Below are positions 37,546 through 47,327 of a stretch of DNA of 64,000 bases, one piece after another. This stretch comes from Sphingomonas sp. Y57 (GTDB lineage Bacteria > Pseudomonadota > Alphaproteobacteria > Sphingomonadales > Sphingomonadaceae): the NCBI RefSeq assembly GCF_001015195.1, contig NZ_LDES01000056.1, positions 1 to 64,000 on the forward strand, given 5' to 3'. Each line of letters starts with the position of its first letter. Position 1 is the stretch's first letter. The notes beneath the pieces were generated by a model. It did not search any database. It was not told where the DNA came from and was given only the letters and a program-made list of their open reading frames with translations. A program made the translations under genes and the position numbers.

Positions 37546-37912
37546 ACCGCGATTCGCGCCGGTTGGTGATGCCGGAGCCCATGATCCTAATGGCCTGACA
37601 GGGCAAGACAGACCGGCCGGACGGCGGGGGAGCAACCCTCCCGTCCGACACCCCCGATCATCGAGAGGCCCGGCACCACCGCGTCCGACAATAGGGGCCG
37701 GCCGGCTCGATCTCGTTGTAAACAATTGTAACTTTGCAGTTGCTCACATTCGCCATTGGCACTCTGCGGCTAAACGGTCTGCAATTCTCAGGGCAAAAGG
37801 GAGCGAGCAGATATGGGCAAAACGACCCTATCCCCACTTGGCATCGAACGTGGCCGCGGGCATTGTTCCGGGCATGGCCACCGATCCGACCGTGAAACCA
37901 TCAGGCGATAGC
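37546..37912. other. 367-bp gene-free regulatory spacer upstream of the response regulator
   Basis: No credible ORF. A GC-rich hairpin without a T-run lies at about 37619-37646 (GGACGG..CCGTCC). A later AT-rich patch holds a direct repeat TTGTAA-N4-TTGTAA at about 37716-37731. The patch is the likely promoter zone for the signalling operon that follows. Confidence 0.4.
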
Positions 37913-38611
37913 ATGCGTATCGCGGTCCTCGACGACGAGGCAGCGATGCTGGCCTTCGTCACCCAGACGCTGATCGAAGCCGGTCATTACTGCTACGATT
38001 TTCCCAATGCGCGGACGCTGATCTCGCGGCTGCGACAGGACACGTTCGACCTGGTGATCCTCGACTGGAACATGCCCGACAAGAGCGGGGTCGAGATCAT
38101 CCGGTGGATGCGCGAGAATATGGACAAGCCCGTCCCTTCGCTTCTGCTGACCAACCGCAACAGCGATGAGGATATTGTCGCCGGGCTCGATGCCGGCGCC
38201 GACGATTATGTCATCAAGCCGGTCCAGCCGTCGGTGCTGCTCGCCCGGATCAACGCGATCCACCGCCGCACCGGCCCGCGTGAGGCGATCGGCGCGAACG
38301 AGTCCTATGGTCCCTTCACCCTGCATCCGGCGCGACAGATGGTAACCGTCGACGGCGAGAACGTCACCCTCACCGCCAAGGAATTCGAGCTGGCGGCGAC
38401 CCTGTTCCGCAACATGCACCGGCCGTTGTCGCGCTCCTACCTGCTGGAGATCGTCTGGGGACGGAATCCGGACCTGCCGACCCGCACGCTGGACGCGCAC
38501 ATCTCGCGTATCCGCGCGAAGCTGGGGCTGCGGCCCGAACGCGGCTTCCGCTTGATACCCGTCTATAGCTATGGCTACCGCCTGGAGGCGCTGGAAGCCG
38601 AAGAGAGTTGA
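37913..38611 (+). CDS. OmpR/PhoB-type response regulator
   Basis: A 232-residue regulator. The receiver domain (1-115) has acidic Asp8 and Asp9, phosphorylation site Asp51 in VILDWNMP, and the conserved Lys in YVIKPVQP near 103. A C-terminal winged helix (about 130-225) follows, with LTAKEFELAATLFRNMHRPLSRSYLLE and RTLDAHISRIRAKLGL. I start at MRIAVLDDE; an in-frame ATG at 37874 would add 13 residues. The stop overlaps the start of the LysM-FecR gene by one base (TGATG). It is the first gene of a three-gene signalling operon. Confidence 0.92.
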   Translation: MRIAVLDDEAAMLAFVTQTLIEAGHYCYDFPNARTLISRLRQDTFDLVILDWNMPDKSGVEIIRWMRENMDKPVPSLLLTNRNSDEDIVAGLDAGADDYVIKPVQPSVLLARINAIHRRTGPREAIGANESYGPFTLHPARQMVTVDGENVTLTAKEFELAATLFRNMHRPLSRSYLLEIVWGRNPDLPTRTLDAHISRIRAKLGLRPERGFRLIPVYSYGYRLEALEAEES

Positions 38612-39786
38612 TGCTGGCACAGGTCGGGCGATCCTGGTTATTCCTCCCCGTCGCGGCCCTGGTGGCCGCGGCGCCTCTGTGGGCGCAACCGTCGACCGAG
38701 CCCATGTTCCGCTACACGGTGCGACCGAACGACACGCTGTCGGGGCTTGCCAAGGCCTTCCTGGTCGGTGGCGATTATCGGGAGATACAGCGGCTCAACA
38801 AGGTCACCGATCCCTATCATATACCGATCGGCTCGATCCTGCTGATCCCGGACCGTCTTCTGCGCACCGAACCGGTGATCGGCAAGGTCGTCTCCTTTCG
38901 CGGCAGTGCCACGATCGACGGGCGGCAGGCAGTGATCGGCGGTGAAGTGCGGCAGGGAATGCGGGTCGAAACCGGCGCCAATGCCTCGATCGCGATCGCC
39001 ATGCCCGATGGGAGCACGATCGCCCTGCCCTCGCAGAGCCGCATCCACGTCGACAGGCTGCGCCGCATTCTGTTGACCGACGGGCTCGATCGCAATTTCC
39101 GGCTTGAGGCCGGCCGGTCTCGATCGAGCGTGATCCCCATGAAGGACCCGGCGAGCAACTTCCGCGTGACGACGCCGCTGTCGGTCGCCGCCGTGCGCGG
39201 CACCGAGTTCCGCGTTGCGGTGGACGACAGCGGGGAGCGTGCGCTGACGGAGGTTGTCGCCGGCACGGTGGGCGTCGCCGGTGCCGATCCGACCGAGGTC
39301 GCCGTGCCCAAAGGCTATGGTGCGGTCAGCACCCCCGCCGGCACCGAGCCGCCGACCGCACTTCTGCCCCCGCCCAAACTGCTCCAGCTCGAAAAGACCG
39401 CAACCGGCGTGAGCATCGTCGTCGAGCGCATGGAAGGGGCCAAGGCCTACCGGGTCGAACTGGCGTCGGACGTCGCCTTCCTTCACATCATCGAGGAGGT
39501 GCGAACCGAGGAGCCGAGCGTCAGCTTTGCACTGCCTCCCAATGCGACCTTCTTCGTCCGGCTGACGGCGATAGCGACGTCGGGGCTGGAAGGACTGCCG
39601 GGCATCTATGCCCCGGGCGTGCGCCGTTCATCGCCTCCGGCAGCGTCCGAAGCGAGCGCCGACGCGGGCGACGCCGCTCCCCCGCCCTTCCGCCTCTGGG
39701 CCGAACCCCGGCCGCTTCCGATCAGCCTGACGGGCCATGGCACTGTCCAGCCGCGCGCCATCGCCACCCACGCGCCTCTACGCTGA
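38611..39786 (+). CDS. LysM and FecR domain-containing secreted protein
   Basis: A protein of about 391 residues with a signal peptide (ends PLWAQ). A LysM peptidoglycan-binding domain (about 34-80, YTVRPNDTLSGLAKAF) is followed by a FecR-like beta domain (about 105-205, with VRGTEFRV). A C-terminal fibronectin-like region and a Pro/Ala-rich tail complete it. It lies in the periplasm or on peptidoglycan, between a response regulator and a CHASE2 kinase, and overlaps the latter by 50 bp. It probably feeds an envelope signal to the CHASE2 sensor; that is inferred from gene order. Confidence 0.9.
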   Translation: MLAQVGRSWLFLPVAALVAAAPLWAQPSTEPMFRYTVRPNDTLSGLAKAFLVGGDYREIQRLNKVTDPYHIPIGSILLIPDRLLRTEPVIGKVVSFRGSATIDGRQAVIGGEVRQGMRVETGANASIAIAMPDGSTIALPSQSRIHVDRLRRILLTDGLDRNFRLEAGRSRSSVIPMKDPASNFRVTTPLSVAAVRGTEFRVAVDDSGERALTEVVAGTVGVAGADPTEVAVPKGYGAVSTPAGTEPPTALLPPPKLLQLEKTATGVSIVVERMEGAKAYRVELASDVAFLHIIEEVRTEEPSVSFALPPNATFFVRLTAIATSGLEGLPGIYAPGVRRSSPPAASEASADAGDAAPPPFRLWAEPRPLPISLTGHGTVQPRAIATHAPLR

Positions 39787-42001
39787 GTGGCTCGCCGTCG
39801 CGATCGTCGCGACGCTGCTGATCGTCGCGCTGGTGACCGGCCGCTTGACCGAGCGGCTCGACCATATCGTCTATGACAATCTCCTGACTGCCTCGGGCAG
39901 GCCGCCGCCGGACGATATTTTGATCGTCGCTATCGACAATCGCAGCCTCCAGGCGATCGGCCGCTGGCCCTGGCCCCGTACCGTCCACGCCCGCGCGCTC
40001 GATCGGCTCGCCGAGGCTCGGCCCCGGGCCATCGGCTATGACGTATTGTTCGTCGAGCCAACCGCCGACGACGCGCTGCTCGCCGCGGCGGTACGGCGAA
40101 CGCCGACCTACCTGCCGATGGTGATCGACGTGCCGGGCGCGAACGGCGCGCCCTACGACATCGCCCTGCCGGCGGGACCGCTGAAGGATGCGGCAGCCGG
40201 CATCGCGCAGGTGAGCCTGCATTTCGAGGACGACCGCGTGATCCGCACTGCCTATCTGGAGGAAGGCGGCGATGGCCGGTCCTGGCTCCAGCTTTCGGCG
40301 CTGATGGCGGGATTCAAACCTCACGGCAGGGCTGCCCGCGCGCGTCATGGCCTGTGGCAGGCACGGCCGGTGATGATCCCTTATGGCGGGGCCGCCGGCC
40401 ATGTCAGCAGCATTTCCTTTGTCGATCTGCTGGCCGGGCACGTGCCCGCCGAACTGCTCCGAGACCGCTATGTGCTGATCGGCGCCACCGCAGACGGCAT
40501 GGGCGACAGCTATCCGACGCCGACATCGGGCGTGACGGCCCAGATGGCGGGGGTCGAGATTCAGGCACAGCTGCTCGATGCGCTGCTGCGGGGCGAAGCG
40601 ATCACGCCGGCCCCGCGAGCATGGACATTGTGGCTGGCCTTGTGCGCTCTGTGGACCATGCTGGCCGGGTTCCTGCGCCTCTCGCCACGCGCCAACGCCA
40701 ATCTCGCCCTGATCCTTATCGTCGCGCTGCCGCTGTTCAGCTTCGTCCTGTTCCGCTTCGGCCATGTCTGGCTGCCGCCGTCCGCGGCGCTGATCGGGCT
40801 GCTGTTCGTCTACCCGCTCTGGGGCTGGCGCCGGCTGCAGGCGATCAGCAGCTACATGACCGGCGAGCTACGCCAGCTCGATGCCGAGAGCGATGCCTTT
40901 CCGCGCCGGCACCGGGTGCTCAGCGTAAGGGAGGTGACGCTCCAGGCCGGGCTGCTCGGCCAGGCGATCGACCGGCTGCGCGACCTTCGCCGCTTTCTGT
41001 CGGACGCAATCGGGCGCCTGCCCGATGCGCTGTTCGTCACCGATCTCGACGGTCGGCTGGCGCTGACCAACGCCGAGGGCCGTCGTCTCGCCCGCCGGCT
41101 AGGGGCTACGAGCGAGGTCGGCACCGACCTGCGCATCCTGCTCGATCGCTTCCGCGCACCGGACGGCAGGACCTTCTCCCCCTTTGCGGCGGACGCGCCG
41201 ATACGCGGCGGCACGGAGACCGCGACCGAGGATGGCGGCAGCTTCGACATACGTTATGTCGCGCAGCGCGACGCCGCCAATGCCCGGGTCGGCTGGATCA
41301 TCCGGATCGTCGATATTACTGCCCTCAAGCAGGCCGAGCGCCATCGCGAGGAGGCGCTGCAGCTACTGAGCCACGACATGCGCGCGCCGCAGTCGGCGAT
41401 CCTCGCCCTGCTGCGCGGGCCCGAAACCGGGGTTCCCAAGGCGATCGCCACCCGGATCGAAGGCCTCGCCAACCGCACGCTCGACCTCGCCGAGGATTTC
41501 GTCCAGCTCGCCCGTGCCGAGGCCAAGCCGATGGAGCGTGAACCGCTCGACATGAACGACCTCGCGATCGACGCCGCCGACGCGCTCTGGCCGGTGGCCA
41601 AGGCACGCGGCATCAAGGTGGCCGTCGAAGGCGCCGACGATCCGCACCTCGTCGACGGCGACCGGCAACTCCTCACCCGCGCGATCCTCAACCTGATCAG
41701 CAACGCGATCAAATATAGCGATCCCGGCAACCTCATCCGCTGCTCGGTAACCGAGGAGGATGGGTTGATCCGCGTGGCCGTGGCCGACCAGGGCGTCGGC
41801 ATGGACGAGGATCAGCTCGCCAAACTCTTCACCCGGTTCCGGCAGGGGCCACGCGAGGGCGTCGGCCTGGGGCTCACCTTCGTCCGCACGGTCGTCGCCC
41901 GCCATGCCGGCACGATCGACTGCACCAGCGCGCCGGGCAAGGGCACGACCTTCACGATCAGTCTGCGCAAGAGCGACGTCGATCCCTATGCCGACGAGTG
42001 A
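39737..42001 (+). CDS. CHASE2 domain sensor histidine kinase
   Basis: A 754-residue membrane kinase. An N-terminal helix (about 15-35) is followed by a periplasmic CHASE2 domain (about 45-290, with DDILIVAIDNRSLQAIGRWPWPR and DRYVLIGATADGMGD) and three membrane helices (about 295-365). A PAS-like domain (about 425-530) leads to a HisKA box with the phospho-His in LLSHDMRAP. The HATPase has NLISNAIKYS, DQGVGM and GVGLGLTFV. It should phosphorylate the response regulator two genes upstream. The 50-bp overlap with the LysM-FecR gene indicates coupling. Confidence 0.93.
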   Translation: MALSSRAPSPPTRLYAEWLAVAIVATLLIVALVTGRLTERLDHIVYDNLLTASGRPPPDDILIVAIDNRSLQAIGRWPWPRTVHARALDRLAEARPRAIGYDVLFVEPTADDALLAAAVRRTPTYLPMVIDVPGANGAPYDIALPAGPLKDAAAGIAQVSLHFEDDRVIRTAYLEEGGDGRSWLQLSALMAGFKPHGRAARARHGLWQARPVMIPYGGAAGHVSSISFVDLLAGHVPAELLRDRYVLIGATADGMGDSYPTPTSGVTAQMAGVEIQAQLLDALLRGEAITPAPRAWTLWLALCALWTMLAGFLRLSPRANANLALILIVALPLFSFVLFRFGHVWLPPSAALIGLLFVYPLWGWRRLQAISSYMTGELRQLDAESDAFPRRHRVLSVREVTLQAGLLGQAIDRLRDLRRFLSDAIGRLPDALFVTDLDGRLALTNAEGRRLARRLGATSEVGTDLRILLDRFRAPDGRTFSPFAADAPIRGGTETATEDGGSFDIRYVAQRDAANARVGWIIRIVDITALKQAERHREEALQLLSHDMRAPQSAILALLRGPETGVPKAIATRIEGLANRTLDLAEDFVQLARAEAKPMEREPLDMNDLAIDAADALWPVAKARGIKVAVEGADDPHLVDGDRQLLTRAILNLISNAIKYSDPGNLIRCSVTEEDGLIRVAVADQGVGMDEDQLAKLFTRFRQGPREGVGLGLTFVRTVVARHAGTIDCTSAPGKGTTFTISLRKSDVDPYADE

Positions 42002-42004
42002 TCC

Positions 42005-43264
42005 CTAAACTTCGGGCAGCCGCGCTTCCAGACCCAGAAAGCCGGCAATCGCAGCCGCCGCGCGGCGCGAGTGGCATTCGCCGTCGCGCAGGTCGAAGGT
42101 GTCGCGGAACGCGGCCGTCTGGATGGTGGCGTAGCGGCGATGGGTGGCGACCGCCTGCTCGATGGCCTGGACCACCTGCTCGGCGTCGTCGATGACCGGA
42201 CCGAAGCGCCAGTGGTCGTGATTGGGATCGCCCTCCCACATCCGTCCGTCGCTGTTGACGAACAGGCAGGGACGCGGCCGCCGCAGGAATTCGTAGACCT
42301 GGCTGCTCACGTCGCCGAGATAGATATCGGCCATGCTGGTGTAGGTCATGTCGATCGATCGTTCGCTGCCATAGTCGACATGGACATGAGGCCAGATCGC
42401 GAACGGCCCGAACGTCGCCTCCGCCGCAGCCCGCCCCGCGCGCGTGTCGCACAGCCGGATGTGCGGCGCGATGATCAGGTTATAGCGATCCGCCTCGGCG
42501 ATCCGCCGGACCAGTTCGAAGCCGTGATCGCGCCAGGAGCCGAGCGTCGGCGAGAAATGGGGGTTGTAGAGGATGATGGGCCGCTCGTTCGTGAAAGGCG
42601 TCCAGCTACTGTCGCGCAACCGGTCGGCGGCGTCGAACTTGGGATAGCCCACGACCGCGCTCGATGCCTCGCGGACCAGCCCCTCGGCCAGCATGCGGCG
42701 GCGCTGTTTCTCGCCCGCCATCAGCGCGAAATCGAACCGGGCGATACGTGGATCGAAACCCGCCGCCCGATCGCCCGCGCCGTGGTCGATATGGATGAAG
42801 CGCGGCCGCGTGACGCCCAGCGAGCGAAGCAGGATCGAGGTTCGCTCGGGCAGCGCGATCGCGTCATAGCCGTTCATGCGCCGGCGGATCGCCAGCAGGG
42901 TGAGCAGCTTGGGCGGAACGATCCGTCCCAGCCGCACCGGCAGCGCCCGCACCAGCGGCGAGCCGACCTGTTCGAAATGCAACCGTCGCCGGTTGTCGGG
43001 CAGTACGGCCGCCTGGGCGAGATCCAGGTTGACGGATGTCGACGACAGGATGTCGACCTGGGTCCGCCAGCCGAGCGCCAGTTCCTCAGCGGTGGTGATG
43101 CCGTGCAGCAGCTGGTGCGGCTGGGCATTGAAGAAGAAGGCGATGCGCGGCGTCTCCATGCGATCGGCGCGGCGCGCGCCACTTCGCGCGACGGGAGTCG
43201 CGACCTCGGGCGGAGCGAATGCCTCCGCGCCGATCTTGCCGAGCCCGATCGATCCCGTCGCCAT
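42005..43264 (-). CDS. CDP-glycerol glycerophosphotransferase-like / GT-B fold protein
   Basis: A protein of about 419 residues. It contains RFIHIDHGAGDRAAGFDPRIARFD, LMAGEKQRRRMLAEG, VVGYPKFDAADRL, PIILYNPHFSPTLGSW and ADIYLGDVSSQVYEFL. This order matches the glycosyl- and glycerophosphotransferase part of CDP-glycerol transferases. In Gram-negatives such proteins usually act on a surface polysaccharide. The start at 43264 has GGAAGG just upstream; a shorter start at 43159 is possible. It converges on the histidine kinase with a 3-bp gap. Exact donor and acceptor unknown. Confidence 0.7.
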   Translation of the reverse strand: MATGSIGLGKIGAEAFAPPEVATPVARSGARRADRMETPRIAFFFNAQPHQLLHGITTAEELALGWRTQVDILSSTSVNLDLAQAAVLPDNRRRLHFEQVGSPLVRALPVRLGRIVPPKLLTLLAIRRRMNGYDAIALPERTSILLRSLGVTRPRFIHIDHGAGDRAAGFDPRIARFDFALMAGEKQRRRMLAEGLVREASSAVVGYPKFDAADRLRDSSWTPFTNERPIILYNPHFSPTLGSWRDHGFELVRRIAEADRYNLIIAPHIRLCDTRAGRAAAEATFGPFAIWPHVHVDYGSERSIDMTYTSMADIYLGDVSSQVYEFLRRPRPCLFVNSDGRMWEGDPNHDHWRFGPVIDDAEQVVQAIEQAVATHRRYATIQTAAFRDTFDLRDGECHSRRAAAAIAGFLGLEARLPEV

Positions 43265-43339
43265 GCGCCTTCCGCTTCCCTCGCCGTCCTCGCTTTTGCG
43301 AGAGACGCCGCCGGACACGGGTCACCACAGTCCGCCCGG

Positions 43340-45676
43340 TCAGAATTTGTGCTCGATGCGGACGGAGAAGGTGCGCGGGCGGATCGGCGTATGCTGATCG
43401 AACTGGCGAAGCGAGAAGGGATTCCCGAAGCCGAAGCTGTCGCCGCGGCCATCGAAAAGGTTGGAGACGGTGAACGCCACACGCCAATCGGACGGGGCGA
43501 GGACCAGGCCGGCATCGGCCGTCCAATAGGCGCCCATCGAGCGGGCCAGCCCCGGATCGAAACTGAGCCGCGCCCTGCCCATATAGCGCGCGGCCACGAA
43601 CCCGCCGACGGAGATCCCGGCGATCGGCCGTTCATAGCCGATCTTCACCCGTCCCGCCCGATCGGGCAGCACGGGTAGCCGATTATCGTCGCCTGCGGCG
43701 TTGGCCGCCGCCGACGGGGCATAGAGACGGGCATGCTGCAGGGTCAGGTGCGCATCGAGCGACCATGGCGAGAGGTCGAGCGACGCGCCGAATTCGAGCC
43801 CGATGTTCCGCCCCTTCCCCGCATTGATGGTGCGCACGAGGCTGTCCGCGCCGATGCTGTCGCTCTGGATATTCTCCCAGCGCAGGCCGAACAGCGTGCC
43901 GTTCAGGCGCAGCCGCCGCCACAGCAATAGCCGCCAGCCCAGCTCGAGGCTCTTGAGATCGTCGGAGCGGAAATCGGCGAGGTCGGGTGCTCCGTCGGGA
44001 TTGAGCCCGCCCGGACGGATAGCGCTGGCATAGCGCAGCCAGCCGAGCATTCCGTCGCGCGGCGCCCAGGACAGGGTCGCGCTGGGGGTGACGCCCGCCT
44101 TGCGCGCACGGCGGCGGGTCTGTCCCTGCTGCTCATTGTCGACCTTCGAATAGAAGCCGCGCAGACCCAGCGTCGCGGTCAGCGCCCCGCCGAGCGGCTG
44201 GCTCGCCTCGCCGAACAGCGCCGCCTCGATCGCGTCGTCGTGCAGCGAGATGTCCTGCAGAGATCCGCCGCCCGGAGTGAAAAAGCGGCCGAGATAGATA
44301 TTGTCGGCCTTGAGCAGCGCGAGGCCGAGCACCCAGGGCCGCGTCGCCGCCGGATCGCTGAAACGCCATTCCTGCGTGCCGAGCCTCAGCCGGCGCATGT
44401 CGCTGAAGCCGAGCGGGGCCGGCAGGCCCCGCCCCGCCGCGACCGCGCCGGCATCGAACACGCTCTCCACCTCATGGTGGACGAAGGCGCTGGCCGACAC
44501 GAAATCGAGCGAGCCGACGACGCCCCGCACCGTCGCTGTCAGCGCGACGAAATCATTGTCGTGCGGTTCGGCAAGCGCGGTCGATCGGCTCAGGCCGCGC
44601 GTGGCATATTGGCTGTCGTCCGAATTGATTCCCTGGAGCGTCGCACCGAGATCGACCGTCCAGTCGGGCGTGACGGCCCAGCGCAACGCCAGTCGCCCGC
44701 CATAGCGCGCCGTGCGGTTGACGTTGCGCTTGCCCCGGCCGGCGTCGTCGATCCAGCCACCGATCCGCTCGCCATATCCCACCGCGCGAACCGCCAGTCG
44801 GTCCCGGACCAGCGGGACGTTGATCCCGCCCTCGATCGATCCGCTGGCCGCGCCGTGCCGGGTCGTGCCGCCATCGATCGCGGCGAAGCCCGACCAGTCG
44901 GCAAGGTCAGGCTTGTTCGGCACGATGCGGATGATGCCGCCGAGCGCACCGGTGCCGTAAAGCGTCCCCTGCGGCCCGCGCAGCAGCTCGACATGATCGA
45001 TGTCGACCAGACGCAGGTCGGGGTCGGGGGTGGCATAGCTGACCCGCGCGTCATCGAGCAGCAGGCTTACCGTCGACTGGGTCGGCCCGTTGAAAGCGCT
45101 GTCGGCGACGCCGCGCAGGAAGATGCGGTCGCGCCCGGGGCCGAGATTGGTGGCGAACGCGCCCTCCCCCGTCTCGATCAGGTCGTGCAGCCCGCGGCCG
45201 TAAAGCAGCCGGTCAGCGATGCCGGGGCGCATGAGGCTGACCGCGATCGGCACGCTGGCGAGATTCTCGTCGCGCTTGGTTCCCGTGACGATGATATCTT
45301 CGATCGCCTCGGTCGGCCCCACGAAGCCCGACCGCGTCACCTCGCGCGGCAGCCGTTCGAGCCGCCATAGCCCGGCGACGCGGACCGCCCGCAGGCCGCT
45401 GCCTCGCAATAGCCGCTCGAGCGCGGCGGCGGGCTCGATCGTGCCGCCGATCGGCCGGGTGCGGTGGCACGGCAGCGCTCCCGCCATGCCGACCGACAGA
45501 CCGGTCTGTCGCGACAAGGCGAGCAGCGCGTCGCCAAGGTCGGAGGCAGGGATATCGATCCGGACGGGACGCGCCGATGCCGGCGCCGCGAGCAGGCTAG
45601 AGAGTGCCAACCAGGCGGATGCGATGATCCTCGACCGTCGCCTTGACCGGCAGGAGAGCCTCGATCTGTCCGACAA
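43340..45676 (-). CDS. TonB-dependent receptor with N-terminal STN domain (FecA-type transducer)
   Basis: About 778 residues. A basic n-region and signal peptide end APASA, then an STN signalling domain (ASDLGDALLALSRQTGLSVG). The plug starts EDIIVTGTK and contains ELLRGPQGTLYGTGALGG. A 22-strand-type barrel ends IRIEHKF-like VRIEHKF. No ATG fits in front of the signal peptide; the best candidate is a TTG at 45676 after GGGGACGG. The gene therefore overlaps the fecR-like gene by 80 bp. The set sigma factor, FecR, STN-receptor is the FecIRA design for surface signalling by an iron chelate or similar ligand. Confidence 0.88.
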   Translation of the reverse strand: MSDRSRLSCRSRRRSRIIASAWLALSSLLAAPASARPVRIDIPASDLGDALLALSRQTGLSVGMAGALPCHRTRPIGGTIEPAAALERLLRGSGLRAVRVAGLWRLERLPREVTRSGFVGPTEAIEDIIVTGTKRDENLASVPIAVSLMRPGIADRLLYGRGLHDLIETGEGAFATNLGPGRDRIFLRGVADSAFNGPTQSTVSLLLDDARVSYATPDPDLRLVDIDHVELLRGPQGTLYGTGALGGIIRIVPNKPDLADWSGFAAIDGGTTRHGAASGSIEGGINVPLVRDRLAVRAVGYGERIGGWIDDAGRGKRNVNRTARYGGRLALRWAVTPDWTVDLGATLQGINSDDSQYATRGLSRSTALAEPHDNDFVALTATVRGVVGSLDFVSASAFVHHEVESVFDAGAVAAGRGLPAPLGFSDMRRLRLGTQEWRFSDPAATRPWVLGLALLKADNIYLGRFFTPGGGSLQDISLHDDAIEAALFGEASQPLGGALTATLGLRGFYSKVDNEQQGQTRRRARKAGVTPSATLSWAPRDGMLGWLRYASAIRPGGLNPDGAPDLADFRSDDLKSLELGWRLLLWRRLRLNGTLFGLRWENIQSDSIGADSLVRTINAGKGRNIGLEFGASLDLSPWSLDAHLTLQHARLYAPSAAANAAGDDNRLPVLPDRAGRVKIGYERPIAGISVGGFVAARYMGRARLSFDPGLARSMGAYWTADAGLVLAPSDWRVAFTVSNLFDGRGDSFGFGNPFSLRQFDQHTPIRPRTFSVRIEHKF

Positions 45677-46568
45677 GCCGGCTACCGTCCCCAATGGTGA
45701 GCACACCCGACACACGCAGGCCGGCGACCGCGGGATCCACCGACACGGCGCGTCCGGCATAGCGCGACAGGTCGACCGCCACCAGAGCGAGCGGCGCATT
45801 GTCGTAGACCAGCCGGCCATCACGCCAGCTTGCCACGTCGCCGGCATCCTGACGGCGGATCGTCGCCTCCCCGCCCCGGCCGGCGATATCGACGCGCTGG
45901 CCGCCGCTTAGCAACAGCCCCTCCCGGCCCGGCTCGGCGATCGTCACCTGGCCGTCGGCGACGGCGACCGCGAGATGATCGGGCGTGCGGACCAGGTCGA
46001 AACGGGTGCCGATGTCGCGCACCTCATATTCGCCCGCGCGAATGACCATGGCACGGCCGGGTTCGTGGCGAATGTCGAAATAGGCGCTACCGCCGCGCAT
46101 ATCGACCTCGGGCGTATCGCCGTCGCGCAGCGCAAGCTCGCTGTTGCGGTCGATGACGATGCGGCTGCCGCCGCGCAGGCCGATCGAGCGGGTCTCGCCG
46201 GGGCCGGTGCGATAGACGACCGCCGCCGCGGTCGAAGGCAAGCGGAGCTGGGGCATGGCCAGGATCGCCAGGCCGGCCGCCGCCACGAGCCCGCCTCCGG
46301 CCCACCAGCGCCGCCTGTGGCTTCCGGGCGGAGTATCTGTCCTTTCGATAGCGGCGACATCGTTGGCCGGTTGTGCCGCACGGATCGCCTCGCGGCCGGC
46401 AACGATCTCGTCATCGAGCAACGCGACGCCGTCATAGGTGGCACGGTGCGCGGGATCGGCGTCGAGCCAGGCCGCGAAGCCCTCCCAATCCATCGCGTCC
46501 GAATCGATCCGCACGTGCCATTCGGCCGCCTTTTCGCGAATCTGTCCCTGTCTTTCTTCAGGGGTCAT
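45597..46568 (-). CDS. FecR family anti-sigma / signal-relay protein
   Basis: A 323-residue protein. The cytoplasmic N-terminus (about 1-95) has the FecR_N/DUF4880 pattern EKAAEWHVRIDSDAMDWEGFAAWL. One membrane helix (about 92-110, GGGLVAAAGLAILAMP) and a periplasmic FecR beta domain with VRDIGTRFDLVRT and a C-terminal STN-like region follow. The start MTPEERQGQIRE has GGAGGT upstream. It relays the TonB-receptor signal to the sigma factor encoded before it. The receptor gene starts inside its 3' end. Confidence 0.92.
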   Translation of the reverse strand: MTPEERQGQIREKAAEWHVRIDSDAMDWEGFAAWLDADPAHRATYDGVALLDDEIVAGREAIRAAQPANDVAAIERTDTPPGSHRRRWWAGGGLVAAAGLAILAMPQLRLPSTAAAVVYRTGPGETRSIGLRGGSRIVIDRNSELALRDGDTPEVDMRGGSAYFDIRHEPGRAMVIRAGEYEVRDIGTRFDLVRTPDHLAVAVADGQVTIAEPGREGLLLSGGQRVDIAGRGGEATIRRQDAGDVASWRDGRLVYDNAPLALVAVDLSRYAGRAVSVDPAVAGLRVSGVLTIGDGSRLVGQIEALLPVKATVEDHRIRLVGTL

Positions 46569-46650
46569 GCCGACCTCCGAACCATCGCGCCGCCCTCTTT
46601 CCGATAAGACGCCGCCGAACGGCCTCCACCCCAGCTCGTCCTTCTTCCGG

Positions 46651-47187
46651 TCATTCGAGCGCCTCCCGCAAATGGCGCAGAGCGACGGCGATGTGCTTCT
46701 CCACGGCGCTGCGGCTGATCCCCAGCTCAGCCGCGATCTCGGCATGGCCGAGGCCGTCGAGCTTGTGCCGGCGGAACACGCGCGCGGCGCCCGGTGGCAG
46801 CTTGTCGATAGCCGCGGCCAGCGCGCGAATGCGTTCCTGTCCTTCGACCACCGCGAAAGGCGACGGCGCCTCGTCGACGGCTTCGTCGCCGGAAGTGGAA
46901 ATCGTCGCGTCGGCCCAGCCCTGCTCGCGCAGCGCGCGCCGCCGCCGCTCGCGCAGGCGGTCGAGTACGATGTGCATGCCGATGCGGTGGAGATAGGCGA
47001 GCGGATGGGCGATCGGCGCCCCGCCCGCGCGGGTGATGTGCAGCCAGATCTCCTGGACGACGTCCTCCGCCTCGGCCGGGTCGCCGGTACGGCTGGTGAA
47101 GAAGCGGATCAGCTGCGGCCGATATTCGGCCAGCACCGCCGTCAATCCCGCCGATGTCTCAATATCCCGAGCGACCACCGCCTCCAC
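46651..47187 (-). CDS. ECF sigma factor, FecI-like
   Basis: About 178 residues. Region 2 has YRPQLIRFFTSRTGDPAEAEDVVQEIWL, and region 4 has LPPGAARVFRRHKLDGLGHAEIAAELGISRSAVEKHIAVALRHL. No ATG suits the N-terminus. I use a GTG at 47187 giving MEAVVARDIET, and the true start may differ by a few codons. It leads the sigma, FecR, TonB-receptor set and is divergent from the flavin-fold stress gene. Confidence 0.9.
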   Translation of the reverse strand: MEAVVARDIETSAGLTAVLAEYRPQLIRFFTSRTGDPAEAEDVVQEIWLHITRAGGAPIAHPLAYLHRIGMHIVLDRLRERRRRALREQGWADATISTSGDEAVDEAPSPFAVVEGQERIRALAAAIDKLPPGAARVFRRHKLDGLGHAEIAAELGISRSAVEKHIAVALRHLREALE

Positions 47188-47327
47188 GACCCGATGGTCC
47201 CATATTGCGCCGGGCCGTCCGGAAAGTCGCGTGGAAATCGAAGGACATGGCCTCACCTCCGCGATCAGCGACGCAACTCCTGCCATCAGCTTTCGTTGTT
47301 CCGGCAGGACCAACCGAGGAGAGCATC

